Source: Dyella sp. C9 (GTDB lineage: Bacteria > Pseudomonadota > Gammaproteobacteria > Xanthomonadales > Rhodanobacteraceae). Taken from it: 64,000 bases of DNA. The notes under the pieces are model-generated. The model did no database searches and was not told the DNA's origin. It saw only the letters and a program-made list of their open reading frames with translations. Within the stretch, counting starts at the first letter, position 1; each line of letters starts with the position of its first letter. Position numbers and translations under genes: made by a program. Where the stretch lies: positions 1 through 64,000 of the forward strand of contig NZ_QIRF01000023.1 in NCBI RefSeq assembly GCF_003332825.1, written 5' to 3'. This document shows, piece after piece, positions 54,318-62,474 of the stretch.

Positions 54318-56342
54318 ATGACTGACCGCTTCGAACTCGTATCCCCCTACAAGCCCTCGGGCGACCAGCCCGAAGCCATCCGCGCGCTCAGCGAAGGTTT
54401 CGAGGCGGGCCTGGCCGCGCAGACCCTGCTGGGCGTTACCGGCTCGGGCAAGACCTTCACCATCGCCAACGTGATCGAGAAGATCCAGCGCCCGACCATC
54501 GTGCTGGCGCCAAACAAGACGCTGGCGGCGCAGTTGTACGGGGAGTTCAAGGAGTTTTTCCCGCACAACGCGGTGGAGTACTTCGTCAGCTACTACGACT
54601 ACTACCAGCCCGAAGCCTACGTGGTGGCGTCGGATACCTTCATCGAGAAGGACGCGTCGATCAACGACCACATCGAGCAGATGCGGCTGGCGGCGACCAA
54701 GGCGCTGCTGTCGCGCAAGGACTCGCTGATCGTAGCTACTGTGTCGGCGATCTATGGCCTGGGCGATCCCGAGGACTACCTGTCCCTGCGCCTGATTCTG
54801 GCCAAGGGCGAGCGCATCGACCAGCGCGCCTTGATCCGTCAACTGACGGAACTGCAGTACACCCGCAATGAGATGGAGCTGCGCCGCGGTACGTATCGCG
54901 TGCGCGGCGAAGTGATCGACGTGTTTCCGGCCGAATCGGAAACCGAGGCGCTGCGCATCGAGCTGTTCGACGGCGAAGTCGAGGCCATGGCACTGTTCGA
55001 TCCGCTCACCGGCGAGACGATCCGCAAGGTGCCGCGCTACACGGTGTATCCGCGCACGCATTACGCCAGCACCCGCGAAAGCGTGCTCAACGCGATCGAG
55101 ACCGTCAAGGTCGAGCTGAAGGATCGCCTGGAGCAGCTGTACAAGGACAACAAGCTCGTGGAAGCGCAGCGCCTGGACCAGCGCACGCGTTTTGACATCG
55201 AGATGATGGCCGAGGTGGGCTACTGCCAGGGCATCGAGAACTATTCGCGCCACCTCACCCGGCGTGGCCCGGGCGAACCGCCGCCGACCCTGTTCGACTA
55301 CCTGCCGCCCGATGCGCTGCTGGTGGTGGACGAATCGCACGTGACCATCCCCCAGCTGGGTGCCATGTACAAGGGCGACCGCTCGCGCAAGGAAACCCTG
55401 GTGGAGTTTGGTTTCCGCCTGCCTTCGGCGATGGACAACCGGCCGCTGCGCTTCGAGGAATGGGAGGCGCGCGCGCCGCGCTCGATCTACGTGTCTGCCA
55501 CTCCGCGCGAGTACGAGCTGCAGAAATCCGGCGACGCCATCGTCGAGCTGGTGGTGCGTCCCACTGGCCTGATCGACCCGGAAGTGGAGGTGCGGCCGGT
55601 GCGCACCCAGGTCGACGACCTGCTGGGCGAAGTGCACAAGCGCGTGGCGATGGGTGATCGCGTGCTGGTGACCACGCTGACCAAGCGGATGGCCGAGAAC
55701 CTCACCGAGTATCTGGGCGAGCATGGGGTGAAGGTACGTTACCTGCACTCGGACATCGAGACGGTGGAGCGCGTGGAGATCATTCGCGACCTGCGCCTGG
55801 GCGAGTTCGACGTGGTGGTGGGCATCAACCTGCTGCGCGAAGGCCTGGACATGCCCGAGGTATCGCTGGTGGCGATCCTCGACGCGGACAAGGAGGGCTT
55901 CCTGCGGTCGACCGGTTCCTTGATCCAGACCATCGGTCGCGCCGCGCGCAACGTGCGTGGCAAGGCCATCCTCTATGCCGATTCGATAACCCGCTCGATG
56001 CAGGCGGCGATGGACGAGACCGCCCGGCGTCGCGAGAAGCAGCAGGCCTACAACGAGGCCCATGGCATCACGCCGCAATCGGTGGTGCGCCGCATTGCCG
56101 ACATCATGGAGGGGGCGCGCAGCGAGGTGCCGGGCCGCAGCCGCAGCCGCCGAGGCGAGAAGAAGGGTGTCGCCGTCGCCGAGCAGGCTGCCGATTACGC
56201 GACGCTCAGCGCCGATCAGGCCTCGGCCATGATCAAGAAACTGGAGGCGCAGATGTACAAGCACGCCGAGAACCTGGAATTCGAGGAGGCGGCCCGGATC
56301 CGCGATCAGATCCACCAGTTGCGCGAAAAAGCCCTGCGCTGA
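54318..56342 (+). CDS. uvrB: Excinuclease ABC subunit B
   Basis: 674 residues. Walker A is GVTGSGKT, the beta-hairpin is YYDYYQPEAYV, helicase motifs include VVDESHVTIPQ and TIGRAARN, and the C-terminal UVR motif is in ASAMIKKLEAQMYKHAENLEFEEAARIRDQI-type sequence (UvrC-binding). It loads onto damaged DNA during nucleotide-excision repair. The start ATG is 25 bp after a TTTAAAAT-like AT-rich patch. Confidence 0.97.
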   Translation: MTDRFELVSPYKPSGDQPEAIRALSEGFEAGLAAQTLLGVTGSGKTFTIANVIEKIQRPTIVLAPNKTLAAQLYGEFKEFFPHNAVEYFVSYYDYYQPEAYVVASDTFIEKDASINDHIEQMRLAATKALLSRKDSLIVATVSAIYGLGDPEDYLSLRLILAKGERIDQRALIRQLTELQYTRNEMELRRGTYRVRGEVIDVFPAESETEALRIELFDGEVEAMALFDPLTGETIRKVPRYTVYPRTHYASTRESVLNAIETVKVELKDRLEQLYKDNKLVEAQRLDQRTRFDIEMMAEVGYCQGIENYSRHLTRRGPGEPPPTLFDYLPPDALLVVDESHVTIPQLGAMYKGDRSRKETLVEFGFRLPSAMDNRPLRFEEWEARAPRSIYVSATPREYELQKSGDAIVELVVRPTGLIDPEVEVRPVRTQVDDLLGEVHKRVAMGDRVLVTTLTKRMAENLTEYLGEHGVKVRYLHSDIETVERVEIIRDLRLGEFDVVVGINLLREGLDMPEVSLVAILDADKEGFLRSTGSLIQTIGRAARNVRGKAILYADSITRSMQAAMDETARRREKQQAYNEAHGITPQSVVRRIADIMEGARSEVPGRSRSRRGEKKGVAVAEQAADYATLSADQASAMIKKLEAQMYKHAENLEFEEAARIRDQIHQLREKALR

Positions 56343-56422
56343 GCGGATCTTGGCGGGACGGTTGTCGCCGGCCGCCGGAGCACGTATACTGCGCGGCTCG
56401 CACGGCATGCCGGGCGAGCACC

Positions 56423-56497
56423 GGGCGGTTAGCTCAGCGGTAGAGCACTACCTTGACATGGTAGGGGTCACAAGTTCGATCCTTGTACCGCCCACCA
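56423..56497 (+). tRNA. tRNA-Val (anticodon GAC)
   Basis: 75 nt with encoded CCA. Acceptor arms GGGCGGT (56423-56429) and ACCGCCC (56487-56493) pair fully. The anticodon stem CTACC/GGTAG encloses TTGACAT, giving GAC at 56455-56457. The T arm has AAGTTCGATCC. Confidence 0.97.
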
Positions 56498-56505
56498 ATA
56501 CCGAT

Positions 56506-56543
56506 GAAACGGCGCGACCTTCGGGTTCGCGCCGTTTCTTTTT
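56506..56543 (+). terminator. Intrinsic terminator after tRNA-Val
   Basis: GAAACGGCGCGA (56506-56517) and TCGCGCCGTTTC (56527-56538) form a 12-bp stem followed by TTTTT. Confidence 0.92.
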
Positions 56544-56672
56544 GCGTCTGTGCGTGCTGCAGGCGGCAGTCCATCCCTTCGGCCGGATGCGCGGGAGCGT
56601 TCCCTCGAGCGCATGCAGACAGGGGCGGCGGCGCCGACGATACTTGGCCGCTGTGACCCCAAGGAGCCAGCG

Positions 56673-57119
56673 ATGACGTACCTGTGGATCAAGAGCTTCC
56701 ATCTGCTGTTCGTCATCGCGTGGATGGCGACGGTGTTCTACCTGCCGCGCATTCTGGTGAATATCGCCGAGGCGAGTGACGAAGTGGCGGTGAAGGCGCG
56801 GCTGGTGCTGATGGGGCGGCGGCTGTACCGCTTCGGGCACAACATGTTCGGCCTGGCTTTCCTGTTTGGCCTCACGCTGTGGCAAGGCTGGCGGCTGTTT
56901 CCGGGCAGCCTGCCCAATTTCGGCGAGGCGCATTGGCTGCATGCCAAGCTGGCGCTGGTGGTCGTGCTGTTCGGCTACTTCATCTGGAGCGGGCGCCTGC
57001 TCAAGCGCAGCGAGCAGGGCGGGGCACTCCCCTCGTCGAAGACGCTGCGCATCATGAATGAACTGCCGGTCTTCGTACTGCTGGGTATCATCTTCCTGGT
57101 GATCGCCAAGCCGTTCTGA
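56673..57119 (+). CDS. hemJ: HemJ-like protoporphyrinogen IX oxidase (CopD/UPF0093 family)
   Basis: 148 residues with four membrane helices. MTYLWIKSFHLLFVIAWMA places a His at residue 10, the position of the essential haem-binding His of HemJ. YLPRI, GHNMFGLAFLFG and HWLHAKLALVVVLFGYF follow the family pattern, including a conserved Lys. HemJ oxidises protoporphyrinogen IX in haem synthesis. AAGGAG (56661-56666) sets the start at 56673. Confidence 0.85.
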   Translation: MTYLWIKSFHLLFVIAWMATVFYLPRILVNIAEASDEVAVKARLVLMGRRLYRFGHNMFGLAFLFGLTLWQGWRLFPGSLPNFGEAHWLHAKLALVVVLFGYFIWSGRLLKRSEQGGALPSSKTLRIMNELPVFVLLGIIFLVIAKPF

Positions 57120-57226
57120 GGCGCGCCCGGTAGCTGCGCACCGTGTGCGCGAAAAGCCTATGGAGTGCTGACGCCGGAACTCTGTGGTCGCGCACAGGGT
57201 GCGCTCCCGTATCGGCGATGCGTGGC

Positions 57227-58240
57227 TTATTCGCTGCGCTGGAAATACTCGCGGTACCAGGCGACGAACTTGGCCACGCCATCCTCGATGGATGTGTTCG
57301 GCGCATAGCCTACGTCGCGGCGTAGCGCGGATACGTCGGCCCATGTATCGGGCACATCGCCGGGCTGCATCGGCAGCAGGCGCTTTTCCACCGTGCGGCC
57401 CAGGTGTTTTTCCATCAGCTCGATGAAATGCATCAGCTGCACGGGCTGGTCGTTGCCGATGTTGTACACCCGGTATGGCGCGCTGGAGGTGCCCGGGCTG
57501 GGGTGCAGGGCATCATGCGAGGGGTCGGGCAGGGCGATGTGGTCGAGCGTGCGGATCACGCCTTCGACGATGTCGTCGATGAAGGTGAAGTCGCGGCTGT
57601 GGTTGCCGTAGTTGAACACGTCGATCGGCTCGCCGCGGCTGATGCGGTCGGCGAACAGCATGGGCGACATGTCGGGACGGCCCCAGGGGCCGTAGACGGT
57701 GAAGAAGCGCAGGCCGGTGGTCGGCAGGCCATATAGGTGGCTGTAGGTATGCGCCATCAGCTCGTTGGCTTTCTTGCTGGCGGCGTACAGGCTTACCGGA
57801 TGATCGACGGCATCCTCGATGGCAAACGGCATCTTGCGGTTGGCGCCGTATACCGAGCTGGACGAGGCATACACCAGGTGCTCGATCTTGCCGTGGCGGC
57901 AGGCCTCCAGGATGTTGACGAAGCCAACCAGGTTGCTCTGCACATAGGCCTGCGGGTTCTTCAGCGAGTAGCGCACGCCGGCCTGGGCGGCGAGGTTCAC
58001 CACGCGCTGCGGCTGGAACTCGGCGAAGGCCCGGTTCACTGCATCGGCATCGGCCAGGTCGGCGCGCTGGTGGGTGTAGTTCGGGTGGTCGGCGAAGCGC
58101 GCCAGGCGGGCTTCCTTCAGCGACGGGTCGTAGTAGTCGTTATGGTTGTCCAGGCCCCAGACCTCGTCGCCGCGCGCCAGCAGGCGCTGGGCCAGGGCGG
58201 AGCCAACAAAGCCGGCCGTGCCGGTAACGAGAATGCGCAT
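57227..58240 (-). CDS. NAD-dependent UDP-sugar epimerase (UDP-glucuronate 4-epimerase-like)
   Basis: 337 residues, an extended SDR. GTAGFVGSALAQRLLARGDE binds NAD. The catalytic Ser is in YASSSSVYG and YxxxK in LYAASKKANELMAH. HNDYYDPSLKEARL and RFFTVYGPWGRPDM resemble UDP-glucuronate 4-epimerases that make UDP-galacturonate for LPS or capsule. The exact substrate is inferred. It stands alone, far from the glycan cluster at the left end. Confidence 0.88.
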   Translation of the reverse strand: MRILVTGTAGFVGSALAQRLLARGDEVWGLDNHNDYYDPSLKEARLARFADHPNYTHQRADLADADAVNRAFAEFQPQRVVNLAAQAGVRYSLKNPQAYVQSNLVGFVNILEACRHGKIEHLVYASSSSVYGANRKMPFAIEDAVDHPVSLYAASKKANELMAHTYSHLYGLPTTGLRFFTVYGPWGRPDMSPMLFADRISRGEPIDVFNYGNHSRDFTFIDDIVEGVIRTLDHIALPDPSHDALHPSPGTSSAPYRVYNIGNDQPVQLMHFIELMEKHLGRTVEKRLLPMQPGDVPDTWADVSALRRDVGYAPNTSIEDGVAKFVAWYREYFQRSE

Positions 58241-58313
58241 CGCGAAACTTCCGGGAATGGGGCGCGCATTCTAGCGGGCCGCTTTCCCGGAGGGATTGGG
58301 TAAATCTACTGAT

Positions 58314-58319
58314 TTGACA
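58314..58319 (+). promoter_or_regulatory. -35 element upstream of thrS leader
   Basis: Perfect TTGACA. The -10 is not clear: TAAACT at 58333-58338 is too close, and TAGCGT at 58338-58343 is weak. The region probably starts the thrS transcript. Confidence 0.45.
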
Positions 58320-58370
58320 GCGGAAGGTGCGCTAAACTAGCGTTCCTGGTGCTTGAATCCTGGAGACAAG

Positions 58371-58433
58371 GTGGCCCGCGCATCCTGCGTCGGTCGAGTG
58401 TGTGACATGGCGACTACGAATTTCCAACGTTGA
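58371..58433 (+). CDS. Candidate leader peptide upstream of thrS, with tandem Thr codons
   Basis: A 20-codon frame starting at GTG, 5 nt after GGAG (58362-58365), and ending TGA. Its last residues are MATTNFQR, so two consecutive Thr codons (ACT ACG) lie just before the terminator-like stem at 58437. This is the arrangement expected of transcription attenuation sensing charged tRNA-Thr. Only two Thr codons are present, so the evidence is suggestive. An internal ATG at 58407 is an alternative start. Confidence 0.35.
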   Translation: MARASCVGRVCDMATTNFQR

Positions 58434-58436
58434 TCT

Positions 58437-58482
58437 GAGCCACGCCTTGTAGGACAGGAAGGGCGCGTGGCGCTCTTTTTTT
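58437..58482 (+). terminator. Terminator-like hairpin (candidate attenuator) upstream of thrS
   Basis: GCCACGC (58439-58445) pairs with GCGTGGC (58465-58471); inside the loop CCTT and AAGG can extend the helix. Seven T follow at 58476-58482. It sits about 200 bp before thrS and ends either a short RNA or the thrS leader. Confidence 0.65.
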
Positions 58483-58525
58483 ATGGTTTTTTTCCGGAGT
58501 GCCGGGTTGCCACGGTATTCGCCCA

Positions 58526-58610
58526 CCGTCATTCCCGCGAAAGCGGGAATCCAGCGACTTCAAGCCTTTAAAGCAAAGGCACTGGATTCCCGCTTTCGCG
58601 GGAATGACGG
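58526..58610. repeat. Dispersed inverted-repeat element, copy A
   Basis: 85 bp with perfect 29-bp inverted arms (58526-58554 and 58582-58610). Each arm contains its own palindrome ATTCCCGCGAAAGCGGGAAT. Copy B lies at 61291-61381. Such elements are widely scattered in Xanthomonadales and Neisseria; no coding capacity. Confidence 0.9.
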
Positions 58611-58689
58611 TTAGGACGGACTGGGTTTCCCGGAGTTCTCCAAGAACACATGAGCACGCTCCACCGAGCGACTCGATTCAGGTGCAAAC

Positions 58690-60591
58690 ATGATTGAAAT
58701 CACGCTACCCGACGGCAGCAAGCGCCCGTTTGACCATCCCGTGACGGTGCAGGACGTGGCTGCCTCCATTGGCGCCGGTCTGGCCAAGGCCACCTTGGCG
58801 GGCAAGGTGGACGGCAAGCTGGTGGATGCCAGCTTCCCGATCGACCATAACGCCAGCCTCGAGATCGTCACCGAGAAGAGCCCAGAGGCGCTGGACATCC
58901 TGCGTCACTCCACGGCGCACCTGCTGGCGCAGGCAGTGCAGCGCCTGTATCCGGGCGCGCAGGTCACCATCGGTCCGGTGATCGACAACGGCTTCTACTA
59001 CGACTTTGCCTATGAGCGCCCGTTTACGCCCGACGATCTGGTGAAGATCGAGGCGGAGATGGAGAAGATCGTGAAGGAAGGCTTGCCGGTGACGCGCAGC
59101 GTGAAGTCGCGCGATGACGCCGTGTCGTTCTTCCGTGGCCTGGGCGAGGAATACAAGGCCGAGATCATCGAGAGCATTCCTTCCAACGAGGAACTCTCGC
59201 TGTACTCGCAGGGCGAATTCACCGACCTGTGCCGCGGCCCGCACGTGCCCAACACGGGCAAGCTGCGCGCGTTCAAGCTGATGAAGGTGGCGGGCGCCTA
59301 CTGGCGCGGCGACTCCAACAACGCGATGCTCACGCGCATCTACGGCACGGCGTGGCTCAACGACAAGGACCTCAAGGCCTACCTGCACCAGCTGGAAGAG
59401 GCGGAGAAGCGCGATCATCGCAAGATCGGCAAGGCGCTCGACCTGTTCCACCAGCAGGAGGAAGGCCCGGGCATGGTGTTCTGGCACCCCAAGGGCTGGG
59501 CGATCTGGCAGCAGGTGGAGCAGTACATGCGTCGCGTGTACCGCAACAGCGGCTACCAGGAAGTGCGCTGCCCGCAGGTGCTGGACGTGTCGCTGTGGAA
59601 GAAGTCGGGCCACTGGGACAACTACCAGGAGAACATGTTCTTCACCGAGTCGGAGAAGCACACGTTCGCGCTCAAGCCGATGAACTGCCCGGGCCACGTG
59701 CAGATCTTCAACACCGACCTGCACAGCTACCGCGAGCTGCCGATCCGCTACGGCGAGTTCGGCGCGTGCCATCGCAACGAGCCCTCGGGCGCGCTGCATG
59801 GCATCATGCGCGTGCGTGCCTTCACGCAGGACGATGGCCACATCTTCTGCACGGAAGAGCAGATCGAGTCCGAGGTGACGGCGTTCCACCAGCAGGCCAT
59901 GAAGGTCTACGGTGACTTCGGCTTCGAGGACATTGCCCTGAAGATCGCCCTGCGCCCCGACAAGCGCATCGGCAGCGACGAGGTGTGGGATCGCGCCGAG
60001 GACGCGCTGCGCGCCGCGCTCGGTGCCGCCGGCGTGAGGTGGGAGGAGCTGCCGGGCGAGGGCGCCTTCTACGGCCCCAAGATCGAGTACCACATGAAGG
60101 ACTCCATCGGCCGCGCCTGGCAGGTGGGCACCATGCAGGTGGACTTCATGATGCCCGAGCGCCTGGGTGCCGAGTACGTGGACGAGCATTCACAGCGCCG
60201 TCACCCGGTGATGCTGCATCGTGCCATCGTGGGTTCCATGGAGCGTTTCATCGGCATCCTGATCGAGCATCACGCCGGTCTGCTGCCGACCTGGTTGGCG
60301 CCGGTGCAGGCTGCGGTGTTCAGCATTACGGACGCGCAGGCCGACTATGTCCGCGAAGTGACGCAAACCCTTGTCGACAAAGGTTTCCGCGTGCAAGCCG
60401 ATTTGCGCAATGAAAAGGTCGGCTATAAAATTCGCGAACATACGCTGCAGAAAGTCCCCTACCTGCTGGTGGTCGGTGATCGCGAGAAGGAAGCTGGGGC
60501 CGTTTCTGTGCGTACTCGTTCCGGTGAAGACCTGGGCAGCATCCCGCTGGCCGCCTTCGTGGAACGCCTGGAAGCCGAGACCCGCCGTTGA
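58690..60591 (+). CDS. thrS: Threonyl-tRNA synthetase
   Basis: 633 residues. An N-terminal TGS domain (MIEITLPDGSKRPFDHPV) precedes the editing domain with HSTAHLLAQAVQ, and the class II catalytic core with MNCPGHVQIF, motif 2 RYGEFGACHRNEPSGALHG, and zinc ligands Cys/His. The C-terminal anticodon domain ends the protein. AGGTG precedes the ATG. First gene of the translation cluster; see the leader features upstream. Confidence 0.97.
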   Translation: MIEITLPDGSKRPFDHPVTVQDVAASIGAGLAKATLAGKVDGKLVDASFPIDHNASLEIVTEKSPEALDILRHSTAHLLAQAVQRLYPGAQVTIGPVIDNGFYYDFAYERPFTPDDLVKIEAEMEKIVKEGLPVTRSVKSRDDAVSFFRGLGEEYKAEIIESIPSNEELSLYSQGEFTDLCRGPHVPNTGKLRAFKLMKVAGAYWRGDSNNAMLTRIYGTAWLNDKDLKAYLHQLEEAEKRDHRKIGKALDLFHQQEEGPGMVFWHPKGWAIWQQVEQYMRRVYRNSGYQEVRCPQVLDVSLWKKSGHWDNYQENMFFTESEKHTFALKPMNCPGHVQIFNTDLHSYRELPIRYGEFGACHRNEPSGALHGIMRVRAFTQDDGHIFCTEEQIESEVTAFHQQAMKVYGDFGFEDIALKIALRPDKRIGSDEVWDRAEDALRAALGAAGVRWEELPGEGAFYGPKIEYHMKDSIGRAWQVGTMQVDFMMPERLGAEYVDEHSQRRHPVMLHRAIVGSMERFIGILIEHHAGLLPTWLAPVQAAVFSITDAQADYVREVTQTLVDKGFRVQADLRNEKVGYKIREHTLQKVPYLLVVGDREKEAGAVSVRTRSGEDLGSIPLAAFVERLEAETRR

Positions 60592-60636
60592 TCGAGCGGG
60601 CCGGCATAAACAAGAACTCTTCTGGAGGATAGTGGT

Positions 60637-61164
60637 ATCGCTACCACCGACACTAAGGGCAATCGCCGTAACCACGAGATCCGCGTGCCGCGCGTTCGCG
60701 TCATCGGTCCCGATTCGGAACAGCTGGGCATCCTGAGCCGCGATGAGGCGCTTTCCATGGCGCAGGAAGCAGGTCTGGACCTGGTCGAGATCCAGCCGAA
60801 TGGCGACCCGCCGGTCTGCCGCATCATGGACTACGGCAAGTTCAAGTTCGAAGCCCAGAAGAAGGCCCAGGCGGCCAAGAAGAAGCAGAAGCAGGTCGAG
60901 ATCAAGGAAGTGAAGTTCCGCCCGGTGACGGACGTGGGCGACTACCAGATCAAGCTGCGCAACATGCTTCGCTTCCTCGAAGAGGGCGATAAGGTCAAGG
61001 TGACCATCCGCTTCCGCGGTCGCGAGATGTCCCATCAGGACCTGGGCCAGAACCTGGCCAAGAAGATCCAGGAAGATGTCGGCGAGAACGGCGTGGTGGA
61101 GTCCTTCCCCCGCCTGGAAGGCCGCCAGATGGTCATGATGATCGGGCCGAAGAAGAAGCAGTGA
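60637..61164 (+). CDS. infC: Translation initiation factor IF-3, probably starting at AUC
   Basis: 175 residues. No ATG, GTG or TTG lies at the expected N-terminus. The family-like IATTDTKGNRRNHEIRVPRV begins at ATC 60637, 8 nt after a strong GGAGG (60624-60628). A GTG at 60685 would remove the conserved N-terminus. E. coli infC uses AUU, by which IF-3 represses its own translation; an AUC would allow the same. The linker KKAQAAKKKQKQ and the C-terminal domain are intact. It follows thrS by 45 bp. Confidence 0.9.
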   Translation: MATTDTKGNRRNHEIRVPRVRVIGPDSEQLGILSRDEALSMAQEAGLDLVEIQPNGDPPVCRIMDYGKFKFEAQKKAQAAKKKQKQVEIKEVKFRPVTDVGDYQIKLRNMLRFLEEGDKVKVTIRFRGREMSHQDLGQNLAKKIQEDVGENGVVESFPRLEGRQMVMMIGPKKKQ

Positions 61165-61166
61165 TC

Positions 61167-61195
61167 GAAAAAGCGGCCTGAGGGCCGCTTTTTCC
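61167..61195 (+). terminator. Intrinsic terminator after infC
   Basis: GAAAAAGCGGCC (61167-61178) and GGCCGCTTTTTC (61183-61194) form a 12-bp stem ending in five T. It separates thrS-infC from rpmI. Confidence 0.85.
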
Positions 61196-61290
61196 TGGGA
61201 CTTCCGTGCGGAGCGGCGTTTTTCCTCGCTTCTTTGGGCAGGAGGCCAGGCGAGGGGCTGACGCCAGCGAAAGCGCGCCAAAAAAGCCGT

Positions 61291-61381
61291 GTCATTCCTG
61301 CGAAAGCAGGAATCCAGCGACTTTCGGCGTAGTCCACTGTTTGGAGCAAAGACACTGGATTCCTGCTTTCGCAGGAATGAC
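61291..61381. repeat. Dispersed inverted-repeat element, copy B
   Basis: 91 bp with perfect 27-bp inverted arms (61291-61317 and 61355-61381). It resembles copy A, but each C-G pair at one stem position is replaced by T-A in both arms (CCTGCG/CGCAGG instead of CCCGCG/CGCGGG), a matched change that keeps pairing. Confidence 0.9.
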
Positions 61382-61459
61382 GGTTGGGAGGGGCGGCGTT
61401 CGGGCGGCCCCTTGGCTCGGCTCCTCCCGGGCAAGACGGTTCTTGGGCAGCTCCAAGGC

Positions 61460-61488
61460 TGGCAAATCCCTCCGATCCTCCCTATAAT
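61460..61488 (+). promoter_or_regulatory. Promoter of rpmI-rplT
   Basis: TGGCAA (61460-61465) and a perfect TATAAT (61483-61488) are spaced by 17 nt. Transcription would start near 61495. A hairpin CGACCC/GGGTCG (61497-61516) would lie at the 5' end of the RNA. Confidence 0.65.
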
Positions 61489-61606
61489 CGCCGGTTCGAC
61501 CCACCAGGACGGGTCGTGCACCGATGCTGGCAGGACGGAAAGAGCGCCCATGGCGCCGCCAGATCAGTCAGAAACCGGGGCCTAGCCCCAATCAAGGAGC
61601 ATTTTC

Positions 61607-61804
61607 ATGCCCAAGATCAAGACCAACCGGGCGGCTGCGAAGCGTTTTCGCAAGACCGCGTCGGGCAAGTTCAAGGCCGGTCACGCCTTCAAGTCGCACA
61701 TCCTGACCAAGAAGTCGACCAAGCGTAAGCGCGGTCTGCGTGCGACCAACCACGTCAAGGCATGCGACACCAAGGGTGTGGCACGCATGTTGCCGTATCT
61801 CTAA
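61607..61804 (+). CDS. rpmI: Ribosomal protein L35
   Basis: 65 residues, highly basic: MPKIKTNRAAAKRFRKTASG and HAFKSHILTKKSTKRKRGLR. AAGGAG lies 8 nt before the ATG. It belongs to the 50S subunit. In most relatives it is cotranscribed with infC; here a terminator, a repeat and a new promoter intervene. Confidence 0.98.
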   Translation: MPKIKTNRAAAKRFRKTASGKFKAGHAFKSHILTKKSTKRKRGLRATNHVKACDTKGVARMLPYL

Positions 61805-61820
61805 GGCGGAGGACTGAACC

Positions 61821-62180
61821 ATGGCTCGTGTTAAGCGTGGCGTTACCGCCCGTCGTCGTCACAAGAAGATCATTGGCCGCGCGAAGGGTTACTACAACGC
61901 CCGTCGCAAGGTCTTCCGCGTTGCCAACCAGGCCGTCATCAAGGCTGGCCAGTACGCGTACATCGGCCGCAAGCAGCGCAAGCGTCAGTTCCGCGCGCTG
62001 TGGATCGTGCGTATCAACGCTGCCGCTCGTCAGTTCGGCCTGTCCTACAGCCGCCTGATCAATGGCCTGTCGAAGGCCGGCATCACCGTCGACCGCAAGG
62101 TCCTGGCGGACATCGCCGTGCACGACATCAAGGCGTTTGGTGCGATCGCAGAGAAGGCGAAGGCCAGTCTGGCGGCGTAA
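61821..62180 (+). CDS. rplT: Ribosomal protein L20
   Basis: 119 residues: MARVKRGVTARRRHKKIIGRAKGYYNARRKVFRVA and LWIVRINAAARQFGLSYS-type motifs are diagnostic. L20 is an early assembly protein of the 50S subunit and in E. coli represses rpmI-rplT translation. It follows rpmI by 16 bp behind GGCGGAGG. Confidence 0.98.
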   Translation: MARVKRGVTARRRHKKIIGRAKGYYNARRKVFRVANQAVIKAGQYAYIGRKQRKRQFRALWIVRINAAARQFGLSYSRLINGLSKAGITVDRKVLADIAVHDIKAFGAIAEKAKASLAA

Positions 62181-62261
62181 CTTGTGCGCACATCCTTGAT
62201 CGCGAAGATCAGGAAGCGGCCATCCATGGCCGCACTCTTCAAGGGATGCGCGTAACGCTCG

Positions 62262-62296
62262 CGGGGAGGAGGCCTAAAGCCTCCTCCCCGTTTTTA
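62262..62296 (+). terminator. Intrinsic terminator between rplT and pheS
   Basis: CGGGGAGGAGGC (62262-62273) and GCCTCCTCCCCG (62279-62290) form a 12-bp stem followed by TTTTT. It could end rplT transcription or attenuate pheST. An adjacent hairpin GCGGCCAT/ATGGCCGC lies at 62216-62233. Confidence 0.88.
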
Positions 62297-62320
62297 TTTG
62301 GATGGCTCTGGCTATTTCGC

Positions 62321-62454
62321 TCCCTCTCCCCTGCGGGGAGAGGGTTGGGGTGAGGGGGCATGCTGGCCTCATTCCCGATTCGAAGCCTGCTTCGAAGCAG
62401 CGACATGGCTAGAGCGGCCCCTCACCCTAGCCCTCTCCCCAGCGGGGAGAGGGG
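62321..62454. repeat. Dispersed GA/CT-rich inverted repeat between rplT and pheS
   Basis: The left arm (62321-62358) contains CCCTCTCCCC...GGGGAGAGGG then TTGGGGTGAGGGG; the right arm (62417-62454) is nearly its inverse. Its right part lies directly before pheS and is open in the pheS frame but is not coding in my reading. Same family as the unit at 26121-26159. Confidence 0.88.
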
Positions 62455-62474
62455 ATAAAGCGAGAGTCGCATCG

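Noticed and set aside
58526..58610. Repeated GC-rich words considered as a CRISPR array.
   Set aside because: There are only two arms in inverted orientation with no direct-repeat and spacer series, and no cas genes are nearby.
62184..62255. A short frame ending MAALFKGCA before the rplT-pheS terminator, considered as a pheM-like leader.
   Set aside because: Only one Phe codon, a poorly spaced ribosome site and no competing stem seen, so it does not support Phe-dependent attenuation.
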